Origin: Lachnospiraceae bacterium UBA4381
GTDB lineage: Bacteria; Bacillota; Clostridia; Lachnospirales; Lachnospiraceae
Length of the DNA: 64,000 nt
Direction: 5' to 3'
Assembly: GCA_002391105.1 (NCBI GenBank)
Contig: DGRT01000037.1
Coordinates: 5,974-69,973, forward strand
A program made the position numbers and the translations under genes. Shown piece by piece: positions 18,011 through 27,541 of the stretch. The notes under the pieces were generated by a model. The model was not told where the DNA came from and made no database searches. It saw only the letters and a list, made by a program, of their open reading frames with translations. How positions within the stretch are numbered: the stretch's first letter is position 1; the number at the start of each line of letters is the position of its first letter.

Positions 18011-18108
18011 TGTTGCATTATGTAAGCAAATGTTACAAATTAACTACATTATGTAAACAAATGTTACAAAAAGTCCATAAAATGTTACAGATTTGTTACA
18101 AATGTATA
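18011..18108 (-). promoter_or_regulatory. WalR-like TGTTAC/TGTAAC box array upstream of the SleB-type gene
   Basis: The block reading CATTATGTAARCAAATGTTA then CAAA occurs at 18016-18039 and 18047-18070 (31-bp period). At 18083-18099 the sequence TGTTAC-AGATT-TGTTAC matches the known WalR consensus TGTWAH-N5-TGTWAH exactly. The other TGT half-sites are spaced 10 bp rather than 11. A weak promoter, TTGCTT, 17 bp, TGTAAT, can be drawn on the minus strand at the gene-proximal end. Assignment to WalR is inference from the consensus and from the product being a wall hydrolase. Confidence 0.5.
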
Positions 18109-18130
18109 CTAACACTATGTAACAAATCTG

Positions 18131-19267
18131 TCAAGGATTTTTCTCTATATTCTCGAAGTACAGGTCTATGCCCTTTGCTATTCCTATTGCAAGCTTCTTT
18201 CTGTATTCCTCAGAAGCCAGCGCCTCATCATCTGATTCATTAGATAAGAAGCCCATGCTGATTACTGTTGCGGGCATATCGCAATAGTTCAGCGACGTAA
18301 GATTATCTGTTTCATATATACCCATTCTGGAAGCTCCTGTATCCTCACAGGTTGTTTTCAGAATGTCATAGCACAGTTCGTAATTATTCTGGTACAGCAT
18401 TCCCGTATGCGAATTGGCCGATGTTGCAATAAAGCCAAGTATTCCGGAGGCAGACGGATCATTTGCCTGAGGCGCCTCCAGCTTAATAAATACATCCGCC
18501 GAAGCCGCATTTGCCATTTCAGCACGCTTTGCATTGCTTATATCTACACTGCTGGAGGTTCGGGACAGATATACTGTATAGCCCCTCTTAACCAGCTCTG
18601 CATTCAGATAATTGGCAACCGCGAGTGTTACTTCATATTCAAAGTTTCCGGTACTTACTCCGATTGCTCCAGTCGTCATCTTCGGCTTCATTCCTGCCTT
18701 CTCGGCAGCCGTGGTAGCCGTAGCATACTGACCATTACTCATAAACTCAGGAGTCTCTATATCAGGACTGACAGGCTCAGTTTCCCGATTCTCGGTAATC
18801 TGTCTGGCAGGATCGATGTATATAACCCTGTTTACCTGCTTGGTATCTGTTTCCGTAGCCCACTTGATATCCGTTTCTTCCACATACTGGGAACGTACAT
18901 AAAGCGGTGTTCCGTTTATGAGAACTCTTGTCCACTGATCTCCGACACCGGTACGCTTTAGTTCAACACCCTTATCCAGCGTCACATACACCTCTGAATT
19001 CTCGGCAGGCTCCCGACGCACAGTAACATTATCCTGTACTGTAACGATATAGTCTCTTATGGTTCTGAATCCGTCATCATCCAAAAGGCTCTCATCCTCT
19101 TCCTCTGTAGTTGACTGAGTGGTAGCAGTCTCCTGTTTCGCTCCGCAGCCGGTAAGAAGAAGCATCAGAATCAGCATAGCAGAGATAATTCTATGGCACG
19201 CTCCGATCTTTAGGATGGCATAGTGTCTTTGCCCTTTATTCAGTTGTTGTTTTCTGAATAATTTCAA
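18131..19267 (-). CDS. Lipoprotein with SH3 domain and degenerate N-acetylmuramoyl-L-alanine amidase domain
   Basis: A 378-residue lipoprotein: lipobox LLLTGC with Cys41, an acidic linker, an SH3-like domain at about 70-130, and an amidase_3 fold at about 145-375. The three zinc-site elements are altered. The usual DPGHGG is D152-P-A-R155, the SLHxN element is IKLEAPQ (261-267), and the catalytic E-x-G-F motif is I336-S-M-G-F340. A glutamate-bearing FEYEV (209-213) remains. It is therefore probably a non-catalytic, peptidoglycan-sensing or activator protein (inference). The start is a TTG at 19265-19267 with AGGAA eight bases upstream; a later ATG (codon 31) would give a shorter signal sequence. 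Confidence 0.75.
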   Translation of the reverse strand: MKLFRKQQLNKGQRHYAILKIGACHRIISAMLILMLLLTGCGAKQETATTQSTTEEEDESLLDDDGFRTIRDYIVTVQDNVTVRREPAENSEVYVTLDKGVELKRTGVGDQWTRVLINGTPLYVRSQYVEETDIKWATETDTKQVNRVIYIDPARQITENRETEPVSPDIETPEFMSNGQYATATTAAEKAGMKPKMTTGAIGVSTGNFEYEVTLAVANYLNAELVKRGYTVYLSRTSSSVDISNAKRAEMANAASADVFIKLEAPQANDPSASGILGFIATSANSHTGMLYQNNYELCYDILKTTCEDTGASRMGIYETDNLTSLNYCDMPATVISMGFLSNESDDEALASEEYRKKLAIGIAKGIDLYFENIEKNP

Positions 19268-19287
19268 TTTTTTATATTCCTGTTTTA

Positions 19288-19320
19288 TATATTATAGTTA
19301 TTCCTTTGATTAATACTTAA
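19288..19320. repeat. End fragment of the structured dispersed repeat
   Basis: ATAGTTATTCCTTTGATTAA followed by TACTTAA matches the first 30 nt of the repeat copies at 34.49 kb and 28.45 kb; the rest of the element is missing. Its end overlaps the stop codon of the gene at 19317, so the gene's last bases may have been supplied by the repeat. Confidence 0.7.
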
Positions 19321-19805
19321 GAAAATGACCTGATAGCTCCAAATAGTCCCAGGCTTCCCAGCCCCATTATTATTCCGGCAAGAACAACTCCTGCCATTAT
19401 AGCTATAACACATTTCTTAAAATCCAGATCCAGTATGCTGGCAGCAAGAGTTCCTGTCCAGGCTCCCGTACCGGGAAGCGGAATACCTACAAAAAGGAAA
19501 AGTGCCAGATATGTACTTCTTCCGGCTTTTTCTGTAAGCTTACGTCCGCCCTTTTCTCCTTTTTCAAGGCAGAAACGAAAGAAACGTCCTATCCAGCCCA
19601 GTCCCTTCGGCCAGTTTACCTTTGCTCCCCATTCCAGTACCTTTCTGGCAAAGAAAAATATCAGAGGAACCGGCAGCATATTACCCAAAATGCATATCAC
19701 ATAGGAAAGAGGCATATTCAGACCAAATCCAACCGCATAGGGAATAGCTCCTCTAAGCTCAACGAGCGGGACCATTGATATAAGAAAAATAATCAGATAA
19801 TGCAT
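19317..19805 (-). CDS. Small multidrug export-like (COG2426) membrane protein
   Basis: A 162-residue integral membrane protein with about four to five helices, an opening VELRGAIPYAVGFGLN motif (residues 16-31) and PLPGTGAWTGTLAAS (about 114-128). These are the hallmarks of the small multidrug export family, related to the DedA fold. The inner loop (residues 65-90) is basic. The name is historic; a transport function is not proven. It stands between the pseudo-amidase and a glycerophosphodiesterase on the same strand. Confidence 0.8.
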   Translation of the reverse strand: MHYLIIFLISMVPLVELRGAIPYAVGFGLNMPLSYVICILGNMLPVPLIFFFARKVLEWGAKVNWPKGLGWIGRFFRFCLEKGEKGGRKLTEKAGRSTYLALFLFVGIPLPGTGAWTGTLAASILDLDFKKCVIAIMAGVVLAGIIMGLGSLGLFGAIRSFS

Positions 19806-19900
19806 AGCATCTACCTTTCAAATTTATTTGTACTAGGCTGCATAATACCACAATACAATCTACTGTTGCAACCTCTTCCTCATCATACTCTCACCTCAGT

Positions 19901-21718
19901 CTAAAACTGACTCTCCAGCAGCATCGACAGCCGCTCTATGAATGTATCTCCATAATAATTCTCATACATTTCACGTCTCATTTCAGCCGGCTTGTTAGTA
20001 ATGATAGAGTCCACGTCCAGCAGCATCATCTTTTCAAGAATAGCCTTACTATCCACCGTCCAGGCATAGACCTCCTTGCCCTGGGCATGAGCATTTCGCA
20101 CTATATCATTATTTATATATCTGTATTTGATGCTAAATGCATCCGCATTCGTCAGATTACTGATATCACCAACCGCAACCGACATAACATATACCGTCTG
20201 TACTCTGTCATCCAGTTCCTTAACCTTACTGATAGCCTTATAATTCATGGACGTAACAACACAGCTATCGTACAGGTCATACTCCTCGACAAGCGCCACG
20301 ACAGACTCTATCAGATGCTTATCCGTCTTGGCAGGCTTAAGCTCTATATTGAGATCCGCCTTCCCATCTATCAGTTCTATAGCCTCACGAAGAGTGGGAA
20401 TCTTCTCGTCCTTGTATAGTTCTTTGTTTTTGCCCTTATATTTGGCCCCGGCACTGTATTCCTGAAGCTGTTCATAGGTCAGCTTTCCAACCTTTTTCTT
20501 AACTCCGCAGGTTCGATATATGCTTTCATCATGCATGATGACTATCTCGCCATCCTTAGTTTCTCTGACATCCAGCTCAACTACGTCAGCACCTGTCTCC
20601 ACTGCAATCTGAAATGCCGCAAGCGTATTCTCAGGTGCTTCCATACATGCGCCTCTGTGTGCGGTAATGCTTACCTTATCCAGATACTCTGCATTTACAG
20701 AGATCAGACCATATCTTTTAAGCATATAAAAACCGATATTCAGTATAAGTGCTATCGACATCAAAACAGCAATAACCTTTATTTCCCTGCGTCTGCTCCT
20801 TTTTACGTCATAGGTATAATCATCGATGTTCTGCTTTCCCGGAGTCTCCGGCACCAGATTATAGTAGCTGTCGCAGATAAATGCATATATAAGTGGCAGC
20901 CCAACCAATACATAAAAGATAGACAGCACCAGCTTTATAGCTTCGTAAATCATGGTCATGACTTTGACTGCTTCCCCGGAGCCGAGCACCTTATCAAGTA
21001 CTACTCCTGAATACAGATAGTTGATAAGCACCGGCACACCTACCATTAGTACTACCCAGCACAGTATGCCGGGGATAACCCTTAACCTATGCTTCTTTAA
21101 AACCTCGCCAGTTCTATCAATCGACTTACGAAAGCTGATTCCCTCGACATTGAATATATGCAGTAAAAATGTATATCTCATGGAATATATCATTAGAAGT
21201 GCATATATCGAAACTAAGGCAACTGTAATCGGCACATTCCAGGTCAGAAGATCTATCACATATGGAACCTTGATTCCCAGCAGCTCAAAGTTAAAGATAA
21301 CATTTGTCATCACAGGAAAATAGCACAATACAAATAAGAAGATAGGGAGATTACGAGGCCTGAGAACCCTGACGGCACTCCTTATTCCCACAAGCGCCAT
21401 CCTGACAGGACCGGTTTTCTGCATGTAATTGGCGCGGTGACAGGAATAGCTGATAGCAGATACATTTATCATAATGTACATGCTCATAAAGAGAAGCATT
21501 ATAAATATAAATGCATAGGTCGAGGGAGCCTTCAGGAACCTTCTCATGGTTTCCTTGGTCAGATAATTGATACCGGACAGATGCACTGCCATATTTACAA
21601 AAGCATAGTAGAGAGGAATAAGCACAGCAAAAGATACTGTCTTGAAGATAACTTCAAACAGTATCACATTTGCCATATTATATCTGAATAATTTTATAGT
21701 ATCCCGAATACTCTTCAT
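19901..21718 (-). CDS. Membrane glycerophosphodiester phosphodiesterase
   Basis: A 605-residue protein. Residues 1-335 hold about eight helices (YesL/GGDEF-free membrane part typical of Firmicute GdpD fusions), followed by a GDPD domain at 345-585. Catalytic residues visible are H354-R355 (ITAHRG), E381 and D383 (VVELDVR) and H396 (IMHDES). It should hydrolyse glycerophosphodiesters, perhaps lipid or teichoic-acid derived, on the membrane surface. It ends about 95 bp before the small-export gene and starts 16 bp after queA, so it may be co-transcribed with queA. Confidence 0.88.
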   Translation of the reverse strand: MKSIRDTIKLFRYNMANVILFEVIFKTVSFAVLIPLYYAFVNMAVHLSGINYLTKETMRRFLKAPSTYAFIFIMLLFMSMYIMINVSAISYSCHRANYMQKTGPVRMALVGIRSAVRVLRPRNLPIFLFVLCYFPVMTNVIFNFELLGIKVPYVIDLLTWNVPITVALVSIYALLMIYSMRYTFLLHIFNVEGISFRKSIDRTGEVLKKHRLRVIPGILCWVVLMVGVPVLINYLYSGVVLDKVLGSGEAVKVMTMIYEAIKLVLSIFYVLVGLPLIYAFICDSYYNLVPETPGKQNIDDYTYDVKRSRRREIKVIAVLMSIALILNIGFYMLKRYGLISVNAEYLDKVSITAHRGACMEAPENTLAAFQIAVETGADVVELDVRETKDGEIVIMHDESIYRTCGVKKKVGKLTYEQLQEYSAGAKYKGKNKELYKDEKIPTLREAIELIDGKADLNIELKPAKTDKHLIESVVALVEEYDLYDSCVVTSMNYKAISKVKELDDRVQTVYVMSVAVGDISNLTNADAFSIKYRYINNDIVRNAHAQGKEVYAWTVDSKAILEKMMLLDVDSIITNKPAEMRREMYENYYGDTFIERLSMLLESQF

Positions 21719-21734
21719 AGTTCAGAGTACTCCT

Positions 21735-22904
21735 TTACAGAAGTAGCATCGCATCACCGAAGGAGAAGAAGCGGTAACGTTCCTCTACAGCCTCCTTATA
21801 TGCCTTCATTACAGCTTCGCGGTTATAAAATGCCGATACCAGCATTATAAGCGTTGATTCCGGTAAATGGAAGTTGGTAATCAGCGAATCCACGCATCTG
21901 AACTCATAGCCCGGATATATGAATATATCTGTCCAGCCTGATGCCGGACGGATATCACGCATTTCACCCGTTTTATGAATATCCTGAAGATTTCCAACCG
22001 TCTCCAGAGTTCTGGTACTGGTGGTTCCAACGGATATAACCCTTCCGCCATTTCTTCTGGTCTCATTTATTATATCAGCCGCCTCCTGGGAAAGCTCATA
22101 ATATTCACTATGCATATGATGCTCTTCCAGCTTCGTAACCTTGACAGGTCTGAAGGTTCCAAGTCCTACATGAAGAGTAAGACGCGCGATCCTGATACCC
22201 TTTTTTTCTATATCTGCCAGCAGCTCCTTTGTAAAATGAAGTCCTGCAGTCGGAGCCGCAGCGCTGCCTGTATGCTCGGCATACACAGTCTGATAGCGGT
22301 CCTTGTCCTGTAACTTATGTGTGATATAAGGAGGAAGCGGCATCTCTCCAAGTCTGTCAAGTACCTCTTCCCATATTCCATCATATTCAAATCTGATGAT
22401 CCGGTTTCCTTCCTCTACAGTATCCAGAACCTCAGCAGTAAGAAGCGGTTCTCCGGTTTCTGCATCCTTACCAAAGCATACCCTTGCGCCGGGCTTCATC
22501 TTCTTTCCGGGACGAACCAGGCACTCCCAGATACGGGTATTTTTACCACCGGACTTTTCAGAAACACTACTATTAAAAGTATCATTGAAAGCATCATTGA
22601 AAGTATCATCCGCAGAACCCTTCTGTCCGGCAGTCCATGAATCAGCAGCCTTCAGGAGCAGCACCTCTATAGCCGCTCCGGTTTCTTCCTTTTCTCCCAG
22701 AAGTCTGGCAGGAATAACCTTGGTGTCATTTACCACCAGACAGTCACCGGGATTCAGGTATTCTATTATATCGTGAAATCTTCTATGTTCTATCTCCCCG
22801 GTATCCCGATGTATAACCATGAGTCTGGAGTTATCGCGCTTCTCCAGTGGATCCTGAGCAATCAGTTCCTCAGGAAGATCATAGTAAAAATCCTTAACAT
22901 CCAT
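21735..22904 (-). CDS. queA: S-adenosylmethionine:tRNA ribosyltransferase-isomerase
   Basis: A 389-residue enzyme of queuosine synthesis that transfers ribose from AdoMet to 7-aminomethyl-7-deazaguanine in tRNA. Family landmarks are [13 protein letters not shown] (5-17), [12 protein letters not shown] (57-68), [13 protein letters not shown] and [14 protein letters not shown]. The usual length is about 340-350; the excess is an insertion at about 87-122 with the repeat [12 protein letters not shown] (100-111), which is absent from the family as I know it. RBS GAGGAA precedes the start. Confidence 0.93.
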   Translation of the reverse strand: MDVKDFYYDLPEELIAQDPLEKRDNSRLMVIHRDTGEIEHRRFHDIIEYLNPGDCLVVNDTKVIPARLLGEKEETGAAIEVLLLKAADSWTAGQKGSADDTFNDAFNDTFNSSVSEKSGGKNTRIWECLVRPGKKMKPGARVCFGKDAETGEPLLTAEVLDTVEEGNRIIRFEYDGIWEEVLDRLGEMPLPPYITHKLQDKDRYQTVYAEHTGSAAAPTAGLHFTKELLADIEKKGIRIARLTLHVGLGTFRPVKVTKLEEHHMHSEYYELSQEAADIINETRRNGGRVISVGTTSTRTLETVGNLQDIHKTGEMRDIRPASGWTDIFIYPGYEFRCVDSLITNFHLPESTLIMLVSAFYNREAVMKAYKEAVEERYRFFSFGDAMLLL

Positions 22905-22908
22905 TATC

Positions 22909-22934
22909 GTTCCTCGATTGTATGACCTGAATAG
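22909..22934. repeat. Short intergenic repeat with ATGACCTGAA
   Basis: A 26-nt sequence, GTTCCTCGATTG-T/C-ATGACCTGAATAG in outline, lies here and at 25706-25731 before pheT. It carries the queA RBS (minus GAGGAAC). Confidence 0.7.
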
Positions 22935-22949
22935 TCATCCTTTATTCTA

Positions 22950-25664
22950 TTAGGCTCTAAGCTCTATTCCCTCTGCCTTTAGAGCATCAAGTATTTTATT
23001 TACAGCAGCATTTACCTCATCTCCTGTAAGGTTATGATCCGCTGCTCTGAAGGTAAGTGAATAAGCAACACTCTTCTTTCCAACCAGAACATTTGGTCCT
23101 TCATATACATCAAAGAGTTCCAGCTTCTCCAGATACTCGCCTGCATTCTTTCTGATGATCTTCTCGATATCTCCCACATACAGCTTTCTGTCACAGAGCA
23201 GAGCAAGGTCTCGATTGGAAGCAGGATACTTGGCAATCTCAGTATATTTAATATCAAAATCTGCCATTTCGACCAGCTTATCCATATTGATGACTGCTAC
23301 ATAGGCATCTGCCTTGATACCATAGTTCTCAGCTACTACCGGATGAACCTGTCCGATATAACCAACCTCTGATGTATGGTTCGTGGCCTTTACTATCTTC
23401 GCCTGACGAAGTGTATGGAGGAACGGGTACTCTGTATGGTCATATTCAGCGGTTGAGATAAAATCAACTCCGTTTTCCCCACCTAAACCATTTGAGATAT
23501 TCAGCTTGTCCAGAAGCTCTTCAACTACGCCCTTCATTACGAAGAAATCACCCTCACCGTACATTCCAATGGCAAGACGCTGAAGCTCATCGAGAGGAAG
23601 ATCACTCTTCTTGCCCTCTTCTTCAGGCTTAGCCGGCCAGGTTGCATGAGGAATATATACATTTCCAAGCTCATACAGACGGACACTCTTATTGCGTCTG
23701 CTGGAGTTGGTACCAAGGGATGTCAGAAGTCCGTTCAGAAGCTGGGTTCTCATCACCTTAAAGTCCTCACCCAGAGGATTAATGATATCAATTGTCTTAC
23801 GAAGAGTACTGTCCTCCGGAATCAGAAGCTTATCAAATGCCTTTGCACTTTCAAAGCTGTAGGTCATACCCTGTGAGAATCCATTTTCTTCTACTATCGC
23901 TCTGGCGATACGGTTTATGGATTCACTGTAGGAGATACCGCCTATTCCTCCATTAGTTGTAGGAACTGTTGACGGGATCAGGTCATATCCGTGAATACGG
24001 GCTATTTCCTCAGCCAGATCCGCCATACAGTGAAGATCCTGTCTATAGGTAGGAACTGTAAGTGTATTCTTCTTCTCATCATAGGTAAGTCCAAGACGGC
24101 TGAATATATCAAGCTGCTCCTCCCTGTCTATATCAATTCCAAGAAGAGCATTCATTCTGTCCGGCTCAAAGGCAAGTGTCCAGGGTTCTACCGGTGCGGG
24201 ATATTCATCAACCTCACCCTCCAGAACCTCACCACAGCCAAGCTCCTGTATCAACTGAACCGCACGAGTTATAGCAAGCTCTGCAAGATTCGGATCCAGT
24301 CCCTTATTAAACTTTGCTGATGACTCTGTTGATATACCATGACGGCGTTCTGACTTACGTATGTTATTGCCCTCAAAGCATGCCGACTCAAAAAGAATAT
24401 ACGGAAGCTCTTTAGTTTCAAGAGGAATCATGGAGTTCTTACCGCCCTTGATTCCTGCGAGAGCAACCGGCTTAACCGCATCACATATCATAAGTGTATC
24501 TGTATCCAGCTTCAGCTCCTCGTCATGGAGGGTTGTGAATTCCTCACCCTCAGCAGCACGTCTTACGACAATCTTTCCTCCTTCAAGAGTTGAAAGGTCA
24601 AATGCATGCATCGGCTGTCCCAGCTCTTCCATTACGTAGTTAGTAATATCGACAATGTTATTGATAGCATTTATATTCCTGCTGCGAAGCCTCTTCTGAA
24701 GCCAGAGTGGTGAAGGACCTATCTTTACATTTCTTACTACTCTTCCGATATATCTCTTGCAAAGATCAGGAGCCTGTATCTCTACAGCTATCTTATCTGA
24801 TGATTTCTCGTCATGAACTTCATTTGCCTCGACACTTGCCTTCATTTTCTCCAGATTGAACTTGCCCTCCGGATCAAACGGAACCTTATAGGTTGCCGCA
24901 GCCTCTCTTGCCATACCAAGAACTGAAAAGCAGTCCACTCTGTTGGAGGTAATCTCGTACTCAATATTTGCATCATTTAAGCCAAGCTTCGCTGTAGCGT
25001 CATCACCGGGCTTCAGATTCATAAGTGCTATCTCATCATCTGTAAAGATATATACTCCGTCTTTATCTCCGGGATAAAGGTCTCCGTTAGCACCTATCTC
25101 CTCGATGGCACACATCATACCTGCTGATGGAACGCCTCTCAGCTTGCCCTTCTTGATCTTTCCTTCCTTTGGGGTGAGGTCTTCACCGGTATGAACATTA
25201 TATACTGCTGTTCCGCCATCAAGAACTGTAGGTGTAAAGTATCTCTTCTCCTGTCCGTCAGCACCCTTCTCGTTATCAGCCTCACCAAATCTGTAAGGAC
25301 AGAGCTTTATAATATTTGGCGCTCCCGTAACGATCTGTACGATACCGTCCTCATTCTGACCTGCCTCTACAGTATGTCCTACATTTACCTGACATACTAC
25401 GAGTCTGTCTGCATCAGGATGCTTCGCAACCTCCATAACCTGACCAACTACCACACGGCTGAGTCTGGCACCTGTAGGCTTCTTAAAATATTTGGTAACT
25501 CTCTCAACATGTGAACCGGAAAGGGTTATCCTGTCAGCGAATTCATCCACTGCTTTATCAAGTCCCTCATATTCCAGGGTACTGTTTCCATTTTCATCTA
25601 TATCTACTTCAGGGAATGGCAGCTCCGGAACTATATCCTTCAGCCACATAACTGGTGTATCCAT
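22950..25664 (-). CDS. pheT: Phenylalanyl-tRNA synthetase beta subunit
   Basis: A 904-residue subunit that forms the alpha2-beta2 enzyme with PheS. Visible are the N-terminal EMAP/OB tRNA-binding region (VVGQVMEVAKHPDADRLVVC near 90-110), the B3/B4 editing region, the B5 domain and the C-terminal ferredoxin-fold anticodon-binding domain (about 810-904, beginning KYTEIAKYPASNRDLALL). It is about 100 residues longer than typical, mainly through insertions in the N-terminal region (about 20-50 and 125-160). RBS AAGGAG lies upstream. It follows pheS by 101 bp, with an inverted repeat in the gap. Confidence 0.95.
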   Translation of the reverse strand: MDTPVMWLKDIVPELPFPEVDIDENGNSTLEYEGLDKAVDEFADRITLSGSHVERVTKYFKKPTGARLSRVVVGQVMEVAKHPDADRLVVCQVNVGHTVEAGQNEDGIVQIVTGAPNIIKLCPYRFGEADNEKGADGQEKRYFTPTVLDGGTAVYNVHTGEDLTPKEGKIKKGKLRGVPSAGMMCAIEEIGANGDLYPGDKDGVYIFTDDEIALMNLKPGDDATAKLGLNDANIEYEITSNRVDCFSVLGMAREAAATYKVPFDPEGKFNLEKMKASVEANEVHDEKSSDKIAVEIQAPDLCKRYIGRVVRNVKIGPSPLWLQKRLRSRNINAINNIVDITNYVMEELGQPMHAFDLSTLEGGKIVVRRAAEGEEFTTLHDEELKLDTDTLMICDAVKPVALAGIKGGKNSMIPLETKELPYILFESACFEGNNIRKSERRHGISTESSAKFNKGLDPNLAELAITRAVQLIQELGCGEVLEGEVDEYPAPVEPWTLAFEPDRMNALLGIDIDREEQLDIFSRLGLTYDEKKNTLTVPTYRQDLHCMADLAEEIARIHGYDLIPSTVPTTNGGIGGISYSESINRIARAIVEENGFSQGMTYSFESAKAFDKLLIPEDSTLRKTIDIINPLGEDFKVMRTQLLNGLLTSLGTNSSRRNKSVRLYELGNVYIPHATWPAKPEEEGKKSDLPLDELQRLAIGMYGEGDFFVMKGVVEELLDKLNISNGLGGENGVDFISTAEYDHTEYPFLHTLRQAKIVKATNHTSEVGYIGQVHPVVAENYGIKADAYVAVINMDKLVEMADFDIKYTEIAKYPASNRDLALLCDRKLYVGDIEKIIRKNAGEYLEKLELFDVYEGPNVLVGKKSVAYSLTFRAADHNLTGDEVNAAVNKILDALKAEGIELRA

Positions 25665-25705
25665 ATCTTTCTCCTTATCTTTCTAACTAATAAATTCTCG
25701 TGTCT

Positions 25706-25755
25706 GTTCCTCGATTGCATGACCTGAATAGCTGCTATTTATTTGTTCAGGTCAT
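25706..25755. repeat. Intergenic hairpin between pheS and pheT (ATGACCTGAA / TTCAGGTCAT)
   Basis: ATGACCTGAA at 25719-25728 pairs perfectly with TTCAGGTCAT at 25746-25755 across a 17-nt loop. The left arm lies in the 26-nt repeat shared with 22909. It has no following T-run and probably shapes mRNA processing or subunit stoichiometry (inference). Confidence 0.7.
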
Positions 25756-25765
25756 CCCTTCCTAT

Positions 25766-26941
25766 TTAGAACTGCTCCAGGAAGCGGATATCGTTTTCAT
25801 AGAGAAGTCTCATATCTGCTATCTCATACTTAAGAAGCGCAACTCTTTCCAGCCCGATACCAAAAGCAAATCCTGTATATACCGGAGCGTCCGGATTACT
25901 GCTGTCATTGATACCACACATTTCCAGGACATCAGGATGAACCATACCACATCCAAGTATCTCGATCCATCCGGAGCTCTTGCAGGCTGTACATGCACAG
26001 TCAACCTCACGTCTTACCAGCTTGCCGTCCTCCTTTACCTCCTCCAGCTTCTTGACACGTCCTGTACCGTGACACTTGAAGCAGGTTACATCAACCTCTG
26101 CTGATGGCTCTGTAAACGGAAAATGATGTGGGCGAAGCTTAGTTTTGGTATCCGGTCCAAAAAACTCCTTTGCAAACTGATCCAGAGTACCCTTCAGATC
26201 TGCCATAGTAACATTTTCTCCTATAACAAGTCCCTCAACCTGATGGAAGGATGGGCTGTGTGTTGCATCCACCTCATCTGAACGGAACACACGTCCCGGT
26301 GAAATAAGCTTTATAGGAAGGCTTCTCTCCGGGAAGCCCTTGGAGGTCTCCTTCAGGCGTCCGGCTGCCAGCATTACTCTTGCCTGAACGGATGAGGTCT
26401 GGGTACGGAGCACGATATCGTCCTCTGTAGTCTCACCCTTGGACTCGTCATGTCTTGCAATGTAGAATGTATCCTGTTCGTCCTTTGCAGGATGATCCTC
26501 AGGAATATTCAGAAGCTTGAAATTCATGCGATCATACTCAATCTCCGGGCCTTCTACTACTTCGTAACCCATTCCTATGAATACTCTTTCAAGATCCTCC
26601 AGCGCTATCTGGTTAGGATGCTTATGACCTCTTACGGTTCTGTTTCCGGGTCTTGTAACATCCAGCCACTCGCTTTCCATCTTCTTCTCGATAACCTTGG
26701 CTTTCAGCTCCTTCTTCTTCTCTGCTATGCTGTTTTCCAGAACATCTCTGACAGCATTTACCATCTGACCAACCTTTGGTCTTTCTTCGGGAGCCACATC
26801 CTTCATACCCTTGAGTATCTGTGTAAGCTCTCCCTTCTTTCCAAGCACTGAGACTCTTATCTCGTCCAGTGATTCAGGGGTTACTGTTTCTGCTATCTGC
26901 TTCTCAGCCTGCTCCCTGATCTTATCAAGCATTTCCTTCAT
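25766..26941 (-). CDS. pheS: Phenylalanyl-tRNA synthetase alpha subunit
   Basis: A 391-residue catalytic subunit. The N-terminal coiled coil covers about 1-90. Motif 2 is FRSDEVDATHSPSFHQVEG, and the C-terminal motif 3 is GFAFGIGLERVALLKY. Between them is a four-cysteine zinc site (CFKCHGTG then CACTACKSSGW), with about 20 charged residues inserted between the two halves compared with compact PheS proteins. It is the first gene of the T-box controlled pheST operon. Confidence 0.95.
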   Translation of the reverse strand: MKEMLDKIREQAEKQIAETVTPESLDEIRVSVLGKKGELTQILKGMKDVAPEERPKVGQMVNAVRDVLENSIAEKKKELKAKVIEKKMESEWLDVTRPGNRTVRGHKHPNQIALEDLERVFIGMGYEVVEGPEIEYDRMNFKLLNIPEDHPAKDEQDTFYIARHDESKGETTEDDIVLRTQTSSVQARVMLAAGRLKETSKGFPERSLPIKLISPGRVFRSDEVDATHSPSFHQVEGLVIGENVTMADLKGTLDQFAKEFFGPDTKTKLRPHHFPFTEPSAEVDVTCFKCHGTGRVKKLEEVKEDGKLVRREVDCACTACKSSGWIEILGCGMVHPDVLEMCGINDSSNPDAPVYTGFAFGIGLERVALLKYEIADMRLLYENDIRFLEQF

Positions 26942-27039
26942 ATCCTGTTCCTCCTGAAACTATTACTTTTTCTAAATCATTTTATGCTGTAGTTATCATA
27001 AGTACCACCCGGCACCTCTCTCTTCGTGACACCTGAACC

Positions 27040-27393
27040 AAAATAAAAACCGGGTAAAGTGTTCTGACACTCTACCCGGGACGATGTAGTATTACCGCGG
27101 TACCACCCGACTTCTATATCATTTTCTGATATAACTCTTTTAGACTTAACGCGCCTGACGTCCGAACCTACTACAGAATGATCATAGCCTGTGATTACAG
27201 CCTTTCAATGCTGAACCCAGAGGACAGGTCTTATAATCCTGATCTATAATATCCTGATTCAATCCGGCAGCTTCAGTGTGAAGATAACTGTAACATTCTT
27301 CTTGACATAGCTTCCAGCCGATGACCACGTCTCTCTGTAAGGGAATATAACAGCTTTATGCACTTTCATAGCCTTTTATATAAAATTTAAACA
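27040..27393 (-). promoter_or_regulatory. T-box riboswitch leader of pheST
   Basis: The minus strand carries the T-box core GGGTGGTACCGCGG (complement of 27095-27108). It is followed by a strong terminator at 27041-27079 (CCGGGTAAAGTGTTCTGACA on the plus strand starts the stem) with a T-rich run. About 290 nt of structured stem I to III sequence precedes it, starting AGAGAGACGTGG. Uncharged tRNA-Phe is expected to stabilise the antiterminator. A TTC at 27280-27282 (complement) is a candidate specifier codon, not proven. Confidence 0.92.
27041..27079 (-). terminator. T-box terminator of pheST
   Basis: The hairpin CCGGGTAGAGTGTCAGAACA followed by CTTTACCCGG on the minus strand has a T-rich TTTTTATTTT tail. 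The upstream arm overlaps sequence that would pair with the T-box core. Confidence 0.9.
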
Positions 27394-27399
27394 TTAACG

Positions 27400-27427
27400 A
27401 TTATAGCATTTAAAAACTTTTAGTCAA
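27400..27427 (-). promoter_or_regulatory. Promoter of the pheST T-box transcript
   Basis: On the minus strand TTGACT, a 16-bp spacer and TATAAT. Upstream, three irregular copies of a GAAGCAGTATYTACT-like word lie between 27441 and 27510. The predicted transcript start is near 27393. Confidence 0.75.
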
Positions 27428-27541
27428 GTGATTTTACAGAGTAAATGCTGTTTCTTATAAAGTAAATACTGCTTCTATAATTGATTCTACATAGTAGATA
27501 CTGCTTCGTTTTACAAAACGGAATATCGGAAGGTATTACTG

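Noticed and set aside
27002..27014. Second T-box-like GGGTGGTAC word after the pheST terminator
   Set aside because: It lacks the CGCGG part and any terminator partner; probably chance or a relic.
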